Assembly (NCBI GenBank): GCA_044375105.1
Contig: JBILNK010000137.1
Coordinates: 1-11,773, forward strand
Direction of reading: 5' to 3'
DNA length: 11,773 nt
Source of the DNA: JBIKLM01 sp044375105
GTDB taxonomy: Bacteria; Planctomycetota; UBA1135; GCA-002686595
Within the stretch, counting starts at the first letter, position 1, and the number at the start of each line of letters is the position of its first letter. Positions 1-6,433 of the stretch are shown here, piece after piece. The notes under the pieces are model-generated. The model saw only the letters and a list, made by a program, of their open reading frames with translations. It was not told the origin of the DNA and searched no databases. The translations under genes were made by a program, and so were the position numbers.

Positions 1-862
1 CGCTGGTCAGCGTGCGCTCCTCTAAGTGGCGCCAGCGGTACAGGCGCTCGAGGGCCGCGAGGGCCGCCGGCTCGCGCAGCGCCAGGCGGTCCCAATCGCC
101 TTCGATCACGTCGACGCCTTCGCTCAGCAGGTAGGCCCGCACCACGAAGGGCCAGGTGACGAATTCGGCACCGATGCAGGGCTCCAGCTCTCCGGCGGCG
201 TTGCGCCGCTCGAGCCGCCCGACCGCTTGGGCGATGCGATGGAAATCGTCCCAGGTCCAGCCGTCGCTCGGAGGCTCGACCCCGGCCTCGGCCAGCAGAT
301 CTTTGTTGTAGTAAAAGCCGACCGGGGTGAAGTCCTTGGGGATACCGAACAGCGGGCCGCGCCCCGCGCGCTGGCCGTCGTGCCGGAAGGCCGCCACCGT
401 GGCCGGGAAATAGTCCTCGAGCTCGAGTTCGCCGCCCGCCAGGAACGGCTCGAGCGGTTCGAGCAGGCCGGCCTTGACGAACGCCGGAAGCCGTTCGGCG
501 CCCACGTAAAACAAATCCGGCGGCTCGCCGGCCGCCATCATGGTCTGAAGTTTCGTGTAAAAGGATCCGGCATCCCCGGGGTTGATGCGCCGGACCCGGA
601 TGCCGGGCTGCGAGGCTTCGAAGCGCCGCAGCGAGGCTTCGACGATGGCGTTTTCTTCTTGTCCGGTCTCGCCCGACCAGTGCATCACCACCAGCTCGAC
701 CTGGCCCGGTCCCGCGCCCGTGCCGCCGCGGGAGAGCACCCGCGCGAAGGCCCACAGCACCGCCGCGACGGCCAGGATCTGGACCGCGCGGCCGAGGACC
801 AGGCGGACTTGGCGGGCGAGGTTCGTCGATCGGGGGGCTCGCGACGGGTCCGCCAAGGGCAT
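1..862 (-). CDS. Sugar ABC transporter substrate-binding protein (SBP family 1), 3' end cut by window edge
   Basis: The reverse strand has an open frame from the ATG at 862-860 to the window edge: 287 codons with no stop, so the C-terminal part is missing. It should bind a sugar or oligosaccharide outside the cytoplasm and deliver it to an ABC permease. The N-terminus (about residues 24-43) is a hydrophobic segment after several arginines, either an uncleaved anchor or a signal peptide; there is no lipobox cysteine. After it come family hallmarks: a first strand VELVVMHWSG (55-64), the PPDLFYVGAERL region (114-125), GLLEPLEPFL (132-141), and the block around 173-207 with GIPKDF, GFYYNKDLL and GWTWDDF, typical of SBP_bac_1 proteins. 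The gene is divergent from the amylase at 913, 50 bases away, which suggests an alpha-glucan or maltooligosaccharide ligand. The family call is firm; the ligand is inferred. Permease genes would lie outside the window. Confidence 0.9.
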   Translation of the reverse strand, partial: MPLADPSRAPRSTNLARQVRLVLGRAVQILAVAAVLWAFARVLSRGGTGAGPGQVELVVMHWSGETGQEENAIVEASLRRFEASQPGIRVRRINPGDAGSFYTKLQTMMAAGEPPDLFYVGAERLPAFVKAGLLEPLEPFLAGGELELEDYFPATVAAFRHDGQRAGRGPLFGIPKDFTPVGFYYNKDLLAEAGVEPPSDGWTWDDFHRIAQAVGRLERRNAAGELEPCIGAEFVTWPFVVRAYLLSEGVDVIEGDWDRLALREPAALAALERLYRWRHLEERTLTS

Positions 863-896
863 GGCGCGTAGTATAGGGGCGACTCCGGACCCGCAA
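863..896 (-). promoter_or_regulatory. Possible promoter for the binding-protein gene, with a near-leaderless start
   Basis: On the minus strand a TATACT hexamer (875-870) matches the sigma-70 -10 box in five of six positions. Only seven bases lie between it and the ATG at 862, so transcription would begin at or within a base or two of the start codon. A weak TTGCGG (896-891) could be the -35 box, but the spacer is a short 15 bases. No Shine-Dalgarno sequence precedes this ATG, which fits a leaderless message. The hexamer is seen directly; its function is inferred. Confidence 0.35.
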
Positions 897-912
897 GGCC
901 CCACACGCTTCG

Positions 913-3333
913 ATGCCGATCCGCGCGCTGCTGCTTTCCTGGACACTCCTCGCGGCCCCCGCCGCCCTGCGCGCCGACTGGCCGCCCGCGGTGCCGCTGG
1001 TCGAGCCGCCGCCCGTCGTAGAGGCCCAGGACCTGTCGCCCTCGATCACGGCCGAGCGCATCACGCCGGACCGCTTCCGGGTGCGCTTCGAGCTCCTCGG
1101 TCTGCGCTCCGGGTCCAACGCGGCCTTGGTGGGCAGTTTCAACGGCTGGGACGCGGCCGCGACCCCGCTGCGGCTCCAGGGCTCCAGCGGCAGCGCCACC
1201 CTGGAGCTTTCCGAGGGCCGCTACAGCTACAAATTCGTCGTGGACGGCCGCTGGTTCGAAGACCCGCGAAATCCGGCCATCGAGCCCGACGGCTACGGCG
1301 GTGCCAATTCCCTCCTCGCCCTGGGGGCGTACGGAGTGGCCACCTCGACCCCCGCAAAGCGCTTGGACGGAACCATCGACGCACAGGGCCTGGCCCATGA
1401 CCCGACCCAGAGCGCCTATGTCCAGCGCACGGCCAGCGGATCGGTGACCCTGCGCCTGCGCGCCCGGGCCAACGATATCGAACGCGCCTGGCTGGCGACT
1501 CCGGACGGCGCCCGCTTGCCGCTGGCGCGCCTGCTGGTTGCCCCGCCCTTCGAATGGTGGGAAGCGCACCTGCCGACGGGGCTCTCGGTCGACAGCTACA
1601 CCTTCCTGGTCGAAGATGGCGCCGGCCCCAGGCGGCTCCCGGATGTGTTCGCGCCCTCCGCATGGCCGGCCCCCGCTCGCAGCACGCCGGCCTGGGCCAA
1701 GCAGGCCATCTGGTACCAGGTCATGCTCGACCGCTTCGACAACGGCGATCCGGCCAACGATCCACCGGATGCGCTGCCCTGGAAGAGCGCCTGGTACAAG
1801 CCGAGCCCCAAGGAGCGCCGCAGCGGCGAGTCCTTCTATCGCTTCTACGTGTTCCGGCGGCTGTACGGCGGCGACCTGGCTGGCCTGGAGCGGCGGCTCG
1901 ATTATCTGCGCGATCTGGGCGTCAACGCGCTCTACCTGAATCCGGTCTTCGAAGCGGACACGCACCACAAGTACAACGCCACCAACTACCTGCACATCGA
2001 TCAGCACTTCGGCTTCCGCGGCGATTACGCCGCTGCGGAGGCCAGCGAGGACCTGCTCGATCCGAGCACCTGGACCTGGACCGATTCGGACCGGCGCTTC
2101 CTGGAGTTCCTGAAGGTCGCCAAGTCGAAGGGCTTCCGCGTGATCCTTGACGGGGTCTGGAACCACGTCGGCATCCTGCATCCGGCCTTCCGCGACGTGC
2201 AGCGGCACGGCTCGGCGTCGCCGTTCGCGGGCTGGTTCGACGTGACCTCCTGGGACCCGTTCGTCTATCGCGGCTGGGGCGGTTACGGCGAGCTGCCGGC
2301 CTTCAAGAAGACCGAGCGCGGCTTGGCCAGCGAGAGCTTGGTCCAGCATATCCACGCGGTCACCCGGCGCTGGATGGATCCGGACGGCGATGGGGATCCG
2401 TCGGATGGTGTCGACGGCTGGCGCCTCGACGTGCCCAACGAGATCCCGCTGCCCTTCTGGGTCGATTGGTGCGCCCACGTGCGCTCGATCAATCCAGAGG
2501 CCTACATCAGCGGTGAGATCTGGGATTTCGCCCCCGATTGGCTCGATGGGCGCAGCTTCGATGCCCTGATGAACTACCCCTTCGCCCGCCAGGTCTTCGG
2601 CTGGCTCGCGCCGCACCGCCAGCGCTTCAAGCCCAGCGAGGTGGACGCGGATTTGGCGGAGCTGCGCCTGGCCTACGGCCCCGAGCACAGCGCGGTGCTC
2701 ATGAATCTGCTCGACAGTCACGACACGGACCGCATCGTGTCGATGCTGGCCAATCCGAACCGCGGCTACGACCAGGAGAACCGCGAGCAGGACGGCGCTC
2801 CCTATGCCGCCGGAAAGCCCGGCCCTGAGTCCTACCAGCGGGCGCGCCTGGCGGTGCTGTTGCAGATGACCTACCCGGGTGCGCCGATGGTCTATTACGG
2901 CGACGAGGTCGGCATGTGGGGCAGCGACGATCCCAACAACCGCCGTCCGATGCTGTGGAAGGACCTCGGGCGCTACGCGGATCCGGGCAACGTGGTCATG
3001 GAGGAACACTTGGCCTACTACAAGACCCTGATCCGGCTGCGCCGCGAGCACAGCGCGCTCTCGACCGGCAGCTTTCGCACGCTGCTCACCGACGACGCCC
3101 GCGACCTGTGGGCCTTCCTGCGCGAGGACGAGCACGAGCAGGTGCTGGTGCTGCTCAACGCCTCCGGCCGCGACCAACTCCTGACCCTCGACCTGGCGGC
3201 CCTGGCCCTGCCGGGCGCCGAACCCTTCGAGCTGCTCTTCGGCCTGCGCCAGCTGCGCCCCTGGCCTACCCTTTCGGTCCCGGCTCTCTCCGGCCTGATC
3301 CTATGGAGATCGCGCCACAGCGCGGGCTCTTGA
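913..3333 (+). CDS. Secreted multidomain alpha-amylase (GH13) with CBM48-like N-terminal domain
   Basis: An 806-residue glycoside hydrolase expected to cleave alpha-1,4-glucosidic bonds in starch, glycogen or maltodextrins outside the cytoplasm. Residues 1-21 are a Sec signal peptide, which supports the ATG at 913. A CBM48/AMPK-glycogen-binding-like beta-sandwich spans about 50-137 (GSFNGWD at 74-80, then YSYKFVVDG). A second beta-sandwich (about 150-245) resembles the N-terminal domains of neopullulanase or cyclomaltodextrinase-type enzymes. The catalytic barrel starts near AIWYQVMLDRF (W267). The GH13 regions are complete: DGVWNH (D413-H418), GWRLDVPNE with R504 and nucleophile D506, GEIWD with acid/base E535, and LLDSHDT with H603 and stabiliser D604. 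A C-terminal beta domain closes the protein (about 700-806). An acidic loop DPDGDGDPSDG (489-499) just before the nucleophile could bind calcium. The binding-protein gene is divergent. Pullulan- or cyclodextrin-degrading activity cannot be excluded. Confidence 0.93.
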   Translation: MPIRALLLSWTLLAAPAALRADWPPAVPLVEPPPVVEAQDLSPSITAERITPDRFRVRFELLGLRSGSNAALVGSFNGWDAAATPLRLQGSSGSATLELSEGRYSYKFVVDGRWFEDPRNPAIEPDGYGGANSLLALGAYGVATSTPAKRLDGTIDAQGLAHDPTQSAYVQRTASGSVTLRLRARANDIERAWLATPDGARLPLARLLVAPPFEWWEAHLPTGLSVDSYTFLVEDGAGPRRLPDVFAPSAWPAPARSTPAWAKQAIWYQVMLDRFDNGDPANDPPDALPWKSAWYKPSPKERRSGESFYRFYVFRRLYGGDLAGLERRLDYLRDLGVNALYLNPVFEADTHHKYNATNYLHIDQHFGFRGDYAAAEASEDLLDPSTWTWTDSDRRFLEFLKVAKSKGFRVILDGVWNHVGILHPAFRDVQRHGSASPFAGWFDVTSWDPFVYRGWGGYGELPAFKKTERGLASESLVQHIHAVTRRWMDPDGDGDPSDGVDGWRLDVPNEIPLPFWVDWCAHVRSINPEAYISGEIWDFAPDWLDGRSFDALMNYPFARQVFGWLAPHRQRFKPSEVDADLAELRLAYGPEHSAVLMNLLDSHDTDRIVSMLANPNRGYDQENREQDGAPYAAGKPGPESYQRARLAVLLQMTYPGAPMVYYGDEVGMWGSDDPNNRRPMLWKDLGRYADPGNVVMEEHLAYYKTLIRLRREHSALSTGSFRTLLTDDARDLWAFLREDEHEQVLVLLNASGRDQLLTLDLAALALPGAEPFELLFGLRQLRPWPTLSVPALSGLILWRSRHSAGS

Positions 3334-3429
3334 GGTCCGTCGGCCCCTGATCGCGCGGGGCCGAGTCCGCGGCTTGGGCCAATGGAGCCGCGGCGCCGCC
3401 GGGCTAGGACCGGCGCCCCGCGACCCCGG
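3334..3429. other. Convergent spacer with GC-rich hairpins between the amylase and cytochrome genes
   Basis: This 96-base gap separates two convergent genes. It holds an 8-bp perfect inverted repeat, TCGGCCCC/GGGGCCGA (3340-3347 with 3357-3364, 9-base loop), and a second one, CCGCGGCT/AGCCGCGG (3367-3374 with 3386-3393, 11-base loop). GGCGCCG/CGGCGCC (3392-3398 with 3411-3417) overlaps the second by two bases and may compete with it. None is followed by a T-tract on either strand, so they are not classical intrinsic terminators; they may mark transcript 3' ends for both genes. Confidence 0.5.
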
Positions 3430-4233
3430 TCAGCGCTGCCGGCGCGGCAGCCAGAGTTCGGCGAAGATCAGCAGGCAGCCCAGGCTCTGGGCGGCGAAGA
3501 AGGTGGCGCCGCCGGCCATCAGGATCGGGGCGTAGCCGGGGGTCACGCGGGCGATCAGCCAGCCGGAGACGTCGATCAGGAGGCCCAGGCCGCCCAGGGC
3601 CATCGGCAGGCTGGCCAGGCCGCGCGGGAAGCGCGAGAGCAGCGCCAAGAGACCCACGGCCAAAGCCATCAAGGCCATGGCGGGCGCATGGGTGTGCAGG
3701 GAGGTGATCAGGATCTCGTAGGGCGTCGGGCGGATTTCCTTGTCGGAGATCAGCGGTGCCAGGTCGACCCAATAGGCCAGGGAAATCTGGCCGACGGTCG
3801 GGTCGACCGCATCGCCGGCGTGGCAGGCGCCGCAGTGGGCGGCGATCAGCTCCGCCGGCGCCTGGTCGCCCAGGTCGATGTCGTCGTAGGTCTCGAGGAT
3901 CCGGTCGCTGCTCAGCCAGGCGTTGAGGCTCGCGATGGCGCTGGCGGGTACCGCGGCTAGGCTGGGGTGCTCGGGCGCCCGGCCGCCGAGCACCGCGCGC
4001 AGCGGCGAGGGCAGGGACAGGCCGTGGTAGGCGCCCTCCACGTCGGCGACCGTAAGGCTGCTCTTGTCCCCGTCGTTCTTGGCGTGGTGGTCCTCGATGT
4101 GGCGCAGGGACGCCCACAGACCGAGGCCCAGCACGGCCAAGGTCGCGCTGAGGCCCAGCTTGGCCAGCAGCGGCAAGCGCGAGAGCTCGAGCCCCGCGCC
4201 GAAGGAAGGTCCGCCGGGTGCGGTCGCCGCCAT
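3430..4233 (-). CDS. Membrane-anchored mono-haem cytochrome c-type protein
   Basis: A 267-residue membrane protein with one covalent haem c site, CGACH (C134, C137, H138). About four membrane segments are predicted by eye: 22-42, 182-200, 208-228 and 234-262. The His/Asp-rich stretch and the haem site (about 43-178) form one loop between the first two, which should face the periplasm because haem c is attached there. A His-x-His pair (H180, H182) and Met186/Met189 lie at the start of the second membrane segment and could provide a further ligand. It probably carries electrons between a periplasmic donor and the membrane. The gene starts 4 bases after the stop of the oxidoreductase at 4238 and has a strong Shine-Dalgarno inside that gene, so the two are very likely cotranscribed and coupled. 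I recognise the haem motif, not a named family; partners are inferred. Confidence 0.82.
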   Translation of the reverse strand: MAATAPGGPSFGAGLELSRLPLLAKLGLSATLAVLGLGLWASLRHIEDHHAKNDGDKSSLTVADVEGAYHGLSLPSPLRAVLGGRAPEHPSLAAVPASAIASLNAWLSSDRILETYDDIDLGDQAPAELIAAHCGACHAGDAVDPTVGQISLAYWVDLAPLISDKEIRPTPYEILITSLHTHAPAMALMALAVGLLALLSRFPRGLASLPMALGGLGLLIDVSGWLIARVTPGYAPILMAGGATFFAAQSLGCLLIFAELWLPRRQR

Positions 4234-4237
4234 GGAA

Positions 4238-5470
4238 TCAGGCCTCCTCGAAGGCCGGGCCGCCGATCGACACGGACGCGCCGCTCGTGATCGCGCGCTG
4301 GGCCGCGTGGGCCACGGCCACGGCGCGGGCGCCTTCGCTGGCGTCGACCGCGGCCGGTCGGCCCTCGAGGATCGAGGTCAGGAAGGCGTTCAGGCCGTAG
4401 TAGAGCGGCGGGTGCTCGAGGGCCACGCCGTCCTTGAGCTTGTCCTGGGCGGCCAGCTTGGTCGCGTCGGCGATCAGGGTGATGCCCTGCTCGTTGGCGA
4501 AGGACTGGCGGTTCGCATAGACCTCCCAGCCCTGGGTGGGGGCGTCGGCCTCCTTGAACAGCCAGCCGCGCGTCCAGGCCAGCTTGATCGCGCCCTGGGT
4601 GCCGCTGATCAGCTCGAAGTCGCTGTCGAAGGAGTTGGCCAGGGTGGCTTCGTACTGCAGGACCTTGCCGCCGGGGAACTCGAACTGGCAATGCACCGTG
4701 TCGGGCAGCTCGCGGCCGTCTTGGTGGAGCTGGATCGAGCCGAAGCCGCTGACCCGCGTCGGGTAGGCCCCCAGGAACCAATGGAACACGTCCAGTTGAT
4801 GCAGGCCGACCTCGCCGATCAAACCCAGGGAGACCGCGGGGTCGAGCTTCCAATCGAGCAGGCGCTGCTCCTCGGGGCTGCCGGCGGGCGTGCGCCAGGA
4901 GGTCTTCTTGCGCCATTGCGCGCGCATGGCCACCGTGTCGCCGATCGAGCCGGTCTTGTAGAACTTGTTGGCCAGCAGATAGATCGGGTCCAGGCGGCCC
5001 AATTGGCCGACCTGCAGCACGTTCAAGGCGCGTTTGCCAGCGGCGGCGATCGCCAGGGCGTCCTCCGGCGAGTGGGCCAGCGGAGCCTCGACGTAGACGT
5101 GCTTCTTGGCCTCCAGGGCCGCCAGCACCAGATCCTTGTGCAGGTGCGTCGGTGCCGCGATCAGCACGGCATCCAGGCCGGCCGACTTTTCGAGCATTTC
5201 GGCCTGGCTGGCGAACCCCACGGCGCCCTTGGCGCGCTTGAGCCCCGATTCCAGCCGGGAGGCCAGCGGGTCCGCCAGGGCCACCACCGCAGCGGCCTCG
5301 AACTTCTGCAGCTCGGCCAGCATGGCACGGCCCTGGCGACCGACGCCGACCAGGCCCAGCTTGAGCGGCGCGCCCGAGGAGCGCGCTTCGGCCGGCAGGA
5401 ATTCAGGGGACAGGGCCAGGGCGGCGGCGCCGGTCAGGGCGCCCCTCAGGAAGTCGCGGCGGTGGTGCAT
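4238..5470 (-). CDS. Tat-exported Gfo/Idh/MocA family oxidoreductase lacking the usual catalytic Lys
   Basis: A 410-residue NAD(P)-dependent sugar or polyol dehydrogenase-type protein. It begins with a twin-arginine signal, RRDFL at residues 4-8, followed by a short hydrophobic stretch, so it should be folded and exported with its cofactor. The Rossmann glycine motif GVGRQG is at 42-47. The nucleotide domain continues through AAPTHLH (105-111), and the C-terminal alpha/beta domain begins around 155. The family's EKP signature reads EAP (E128, A129, P130), so the active-site lysine is absent. The usual Asp-x-x-x-His motif reads E220-x-x-x-H224, keeping only the histidine. It may be an altered enzyme, a subfamily with different chemistry, or a binding protein. 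It lies 33 bases downstream of the apbE-like gene and 4 bases before the cytochrome gene. The family call is firm; the substrate is unknown. No clear Shine-Dalgarno precedes the ATG. Confidence 0.93.
   Translation of the reverse strand: MHHRRDFLRGALTGAAALALSPEFLPAEARSSGAPLKLGLVGVGRQGRAMLAELQKFEAAAVVALADPLASRLESGLKRAKGAVGFASQAEMLEKSAGLDAVLIAAPTHLHKDLVLAALEAKKHVYVEAPLAHSPEDALAIAAAGKRALNVLQVGQLGRLDPIYLLANKFYKTGSIGDTVAMRAQWRKKTSWRTPAGSPEEQRLLDWKLDPAVSLGLIGEVGLHQLDVFHWFLGAYPTRVSGFGSIQLHQDGRELPDTVHCQFEFPGGKVLQYEATLANSFDSDFELISGTQGAIKLAWTRGWLFKEADAPTQGWEVYANRQSFANEQGITLIADATKLAAQDKLKDGVALEHPPLYYGLNAFLTSILEGRPAAVDASEGARAVAVAHAAQRAITSGASVSIGGPAFEEA
4243..4249 (-). promoter_or_regulatory. Strong Shine-Dalgarno for the cytochrome gene
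   Basis: GAGGAGG on the minus strand lies 9 bases before the ATG at 4233. It is formed by the Glu-Glu codons near the end of the upstream oxidoreductase gene, so it fixes the cytochrome start and supports translational coupling. Confidence 0.75.
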
Positions 5471-5503
5471 CGGCGGGGGAAGCGCCCGGCTCGGGCGGGG
5501 CGC
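5471..5503 (-). other. Short intergenic spacer with a hairpin
   Basis: The 33 bases between the apbE-like stop and the oxidoreductase ATG contain two alternative GC stems: CGCCCG/CGGGCG (5483-5488 with 5492-5497) and GCGCCC/GGGCGC (5482-5487 with 5498-5503). There is no T-tract and no Shine-Dalgarno. A role in translation or RNA processing is possible but not shown. Confidence 0.35.
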
Positions 5504-6274
5504 CTACAGTAGCCGCTCGACGCCGGACGCGCTCGCCAGCTCGGGCCAGGGCCCGTCCGCCAGCAGCAGGGCGGCCGTGGACCACAGGTCCGCGCGGGTC
5601 GCATCCCGGGCGCGCACGGCCGCCAGGGCCTGGGCTGCGGGCGGGGGACCGCCGCGCGGATCCTGGACATGCAGGCCGCCATTCCGGACGACCTGCCGGC
5701 GCTGGCTGGATGCCGAGAAGGCCCCGTCGACGAGTTCGAACTCGCGCCGCTCGCCGCTTTCGAGGTCCAAAGCAAAACGCCAGGCGCCCTGGCCGGGCGG
5801 TGGGCCGAGGGCCAGCAGGGTCGACGTGCCGCCGTGCAGCAGCGCGCGCTCGACCCCGCCGGCGCGCAGGGCCTCGCCGGCCCGATCGAGCGCATAGCCC
5901 TTGCCGACCGCGCCCAGGTCCAGCTCGCTGCCGGCCGGTTCGAGGCGCGCCAGGCAGCGCTCGCGATCGAGCCACAGCTCGCCGCCGGTGCGCCAGAGCG
6001 GATCGAAGGCGCCGCCCGTGGCGGCCTTGGCCTCGATGCACAGGGCCAGCAGCTCGATCAGCTCGGGCAGCAGCCTGAGCGGCGGCCCGCCGGCCGCGCG
6101 CGCGAGCCGCGCGACCGCGGCGCTGCGCTCGAAACGTGAGAGCAGCGCTTCGCTCTCCGCGATCGCTTCGAGGGCCGCTTCACCCGCCGCGCGCAGCCCG
6201 TGGGCCTCGTCGCCGCACAGCACCAGCTCGAAGCGCGTGGCCATGGCCTCCACGGCTAGGGTCAAGGTCTGCAT
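5504..6274 (-). CDS. apbE: ApbE-like FAD:protein FMN transferase
   Basis: A 256-residue protein expected to transfer FMN from FAD onto a Thr/Ser of a target flavoprotein, a Mg2+-dependent reaction. Family landmarks appear in order: MATRFEL near the N-terminus (residues 11-17), the GGAFDP motif, the DLGAVGKGYALD block, ALLHGGTSTLLALG, the HVQDPRGG segment, and the C-terminal ADLWSTAALLLAD that corresponds to the conserved metal-binding D...ST. The length is short for ApbE (usually about 300-350), partly because no signal peptide or lipobox is present; many ApbE proteins are periplasmic lipoproteins, so this one would act in the cytoplasm. The ATG at 6274 is chosen because an upstream extension to 6598 would run back inside the preceding oxidoreductase gene. 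No obvious Shine-Dalgarno is seen. Its target is not identifiable in the window. It is 33 bases from the oxidoreductase at 5470 on the same strand. Confidence 0.87.
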   Translation of the reverse strand: MQTLTLAVEAMATRFELVLCGDEAHGLRAAGEAALEAIAESEALLSRFERSAAVARLARAAGGPPLRLLPELIELLALCIEAKAATGGAFDPLWRTGGELWLDRERCLARLEPAGSELDLGAVGKGYALDRAGEALRAGGVERALLHGGTSTLLALGPPPGQGAWRFALDLESGERREFELVDGAFSASSQRRQVVRNGGLHVQDPRGGPPPAAQALAAVRARDATRADLWSTAALLLADGPWPELASASGVERLL

Positions 6275-6294
6275 GGCGGGCGGGTAGGCCAGCG

Positions 6295-6324
6295 GGCCTG
6301 AGCCCCCCCGTGGGGGCCCAGGCC
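6295..6324 (-). other. Near-perfect GC hairpin in the apbE leader
   Basis: GGCCTG-A-GCCCCC (6295-6307) pairs with GGGGGC-C-CAGGCC (6312-6324): a 13-position stem with one A/C mismatch and a 4-base loop. It lies 20 bases upstream of the apbE-like ATG on the transcribed strand, where it could limit read-through or translation, or protect a processed RNA end. No T-tract follows on either strand. Confidence 0.5.
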
Positions 6325-6371
6325 GGCTGCGATCGCGGCATCTCTGGCCGCTGGACGGCGGCCCGAAGGCT

Positions 6372-6433
6372 TCTGACGGGCTGGTGTGGTCGCTCGGGCG
6401 CAGCCCGAGTCGATTTTTTCTCAGCCCGTCAGA
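6372..6433. terminator. Nested inverted repeat with T6 tract spanning the stop codon of the upstream gene
   Basis: An outer perfect 12-bp inverted repeat, TCTGACGGGCTG (6372-6383) and CAGCCCGTCAGA (6422-6433), encloses an inner 7-bp hairpin, CTCGGGC-GCA-GCCCGAG (6393-6409). Six Ts (6414-6419) follow the inner hairpin on the plus strand. The right outer arm contains the TGA stop codon (minus strand, 6431-6429) of the oxidoreductase gene. For the minus-strand transcript the structure sits at the 3' end of that gene; the hairpin-plus-T order of an intrinsic terminator exists only for plus-strand transcription, where no gene ends nearby. It may act as a 3'-end stabiliser, a block to antisense transcription, or a protein-binding palindrome. 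Confidence 0.5.

Noticed and set aside
26..871. Plus-strand open frame at the left edge
   Set aside because: The opposite strand encodes an unmistakable binding protein with no stop across the same region, so this frame is its shadow.
685..3177. Very long open frame (830 codons) on the minus strand opposite the amylase
   Set aside because: It lies almost wholly antisense to a gene with complete GH13 motifs and runs into the binding-protein gene. The translation is low-complexity Val/Ala/Gly/Arg/Gln with no recognisable domain, as expected in GC-rich DNA where stop codons are rare.
3502..3516. GGATFF in the cytochrome's last membrane segment as an FMN acceptor motif for the ApbE-like enzyme
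   Set aside because: The usual acceptor begins with Asp or Ser and lies in an exposed FMN-binding domain; this one begins with Gly inside a hydrophobic helix.
4064..5512. Plus-strand open frame of 482 codons opposite the lysine-less oxidoreductase
   Set aside because: Antisense shadow of a gene with Tat signal and Rossmann motif; composition is typical of reverse-complement translation.
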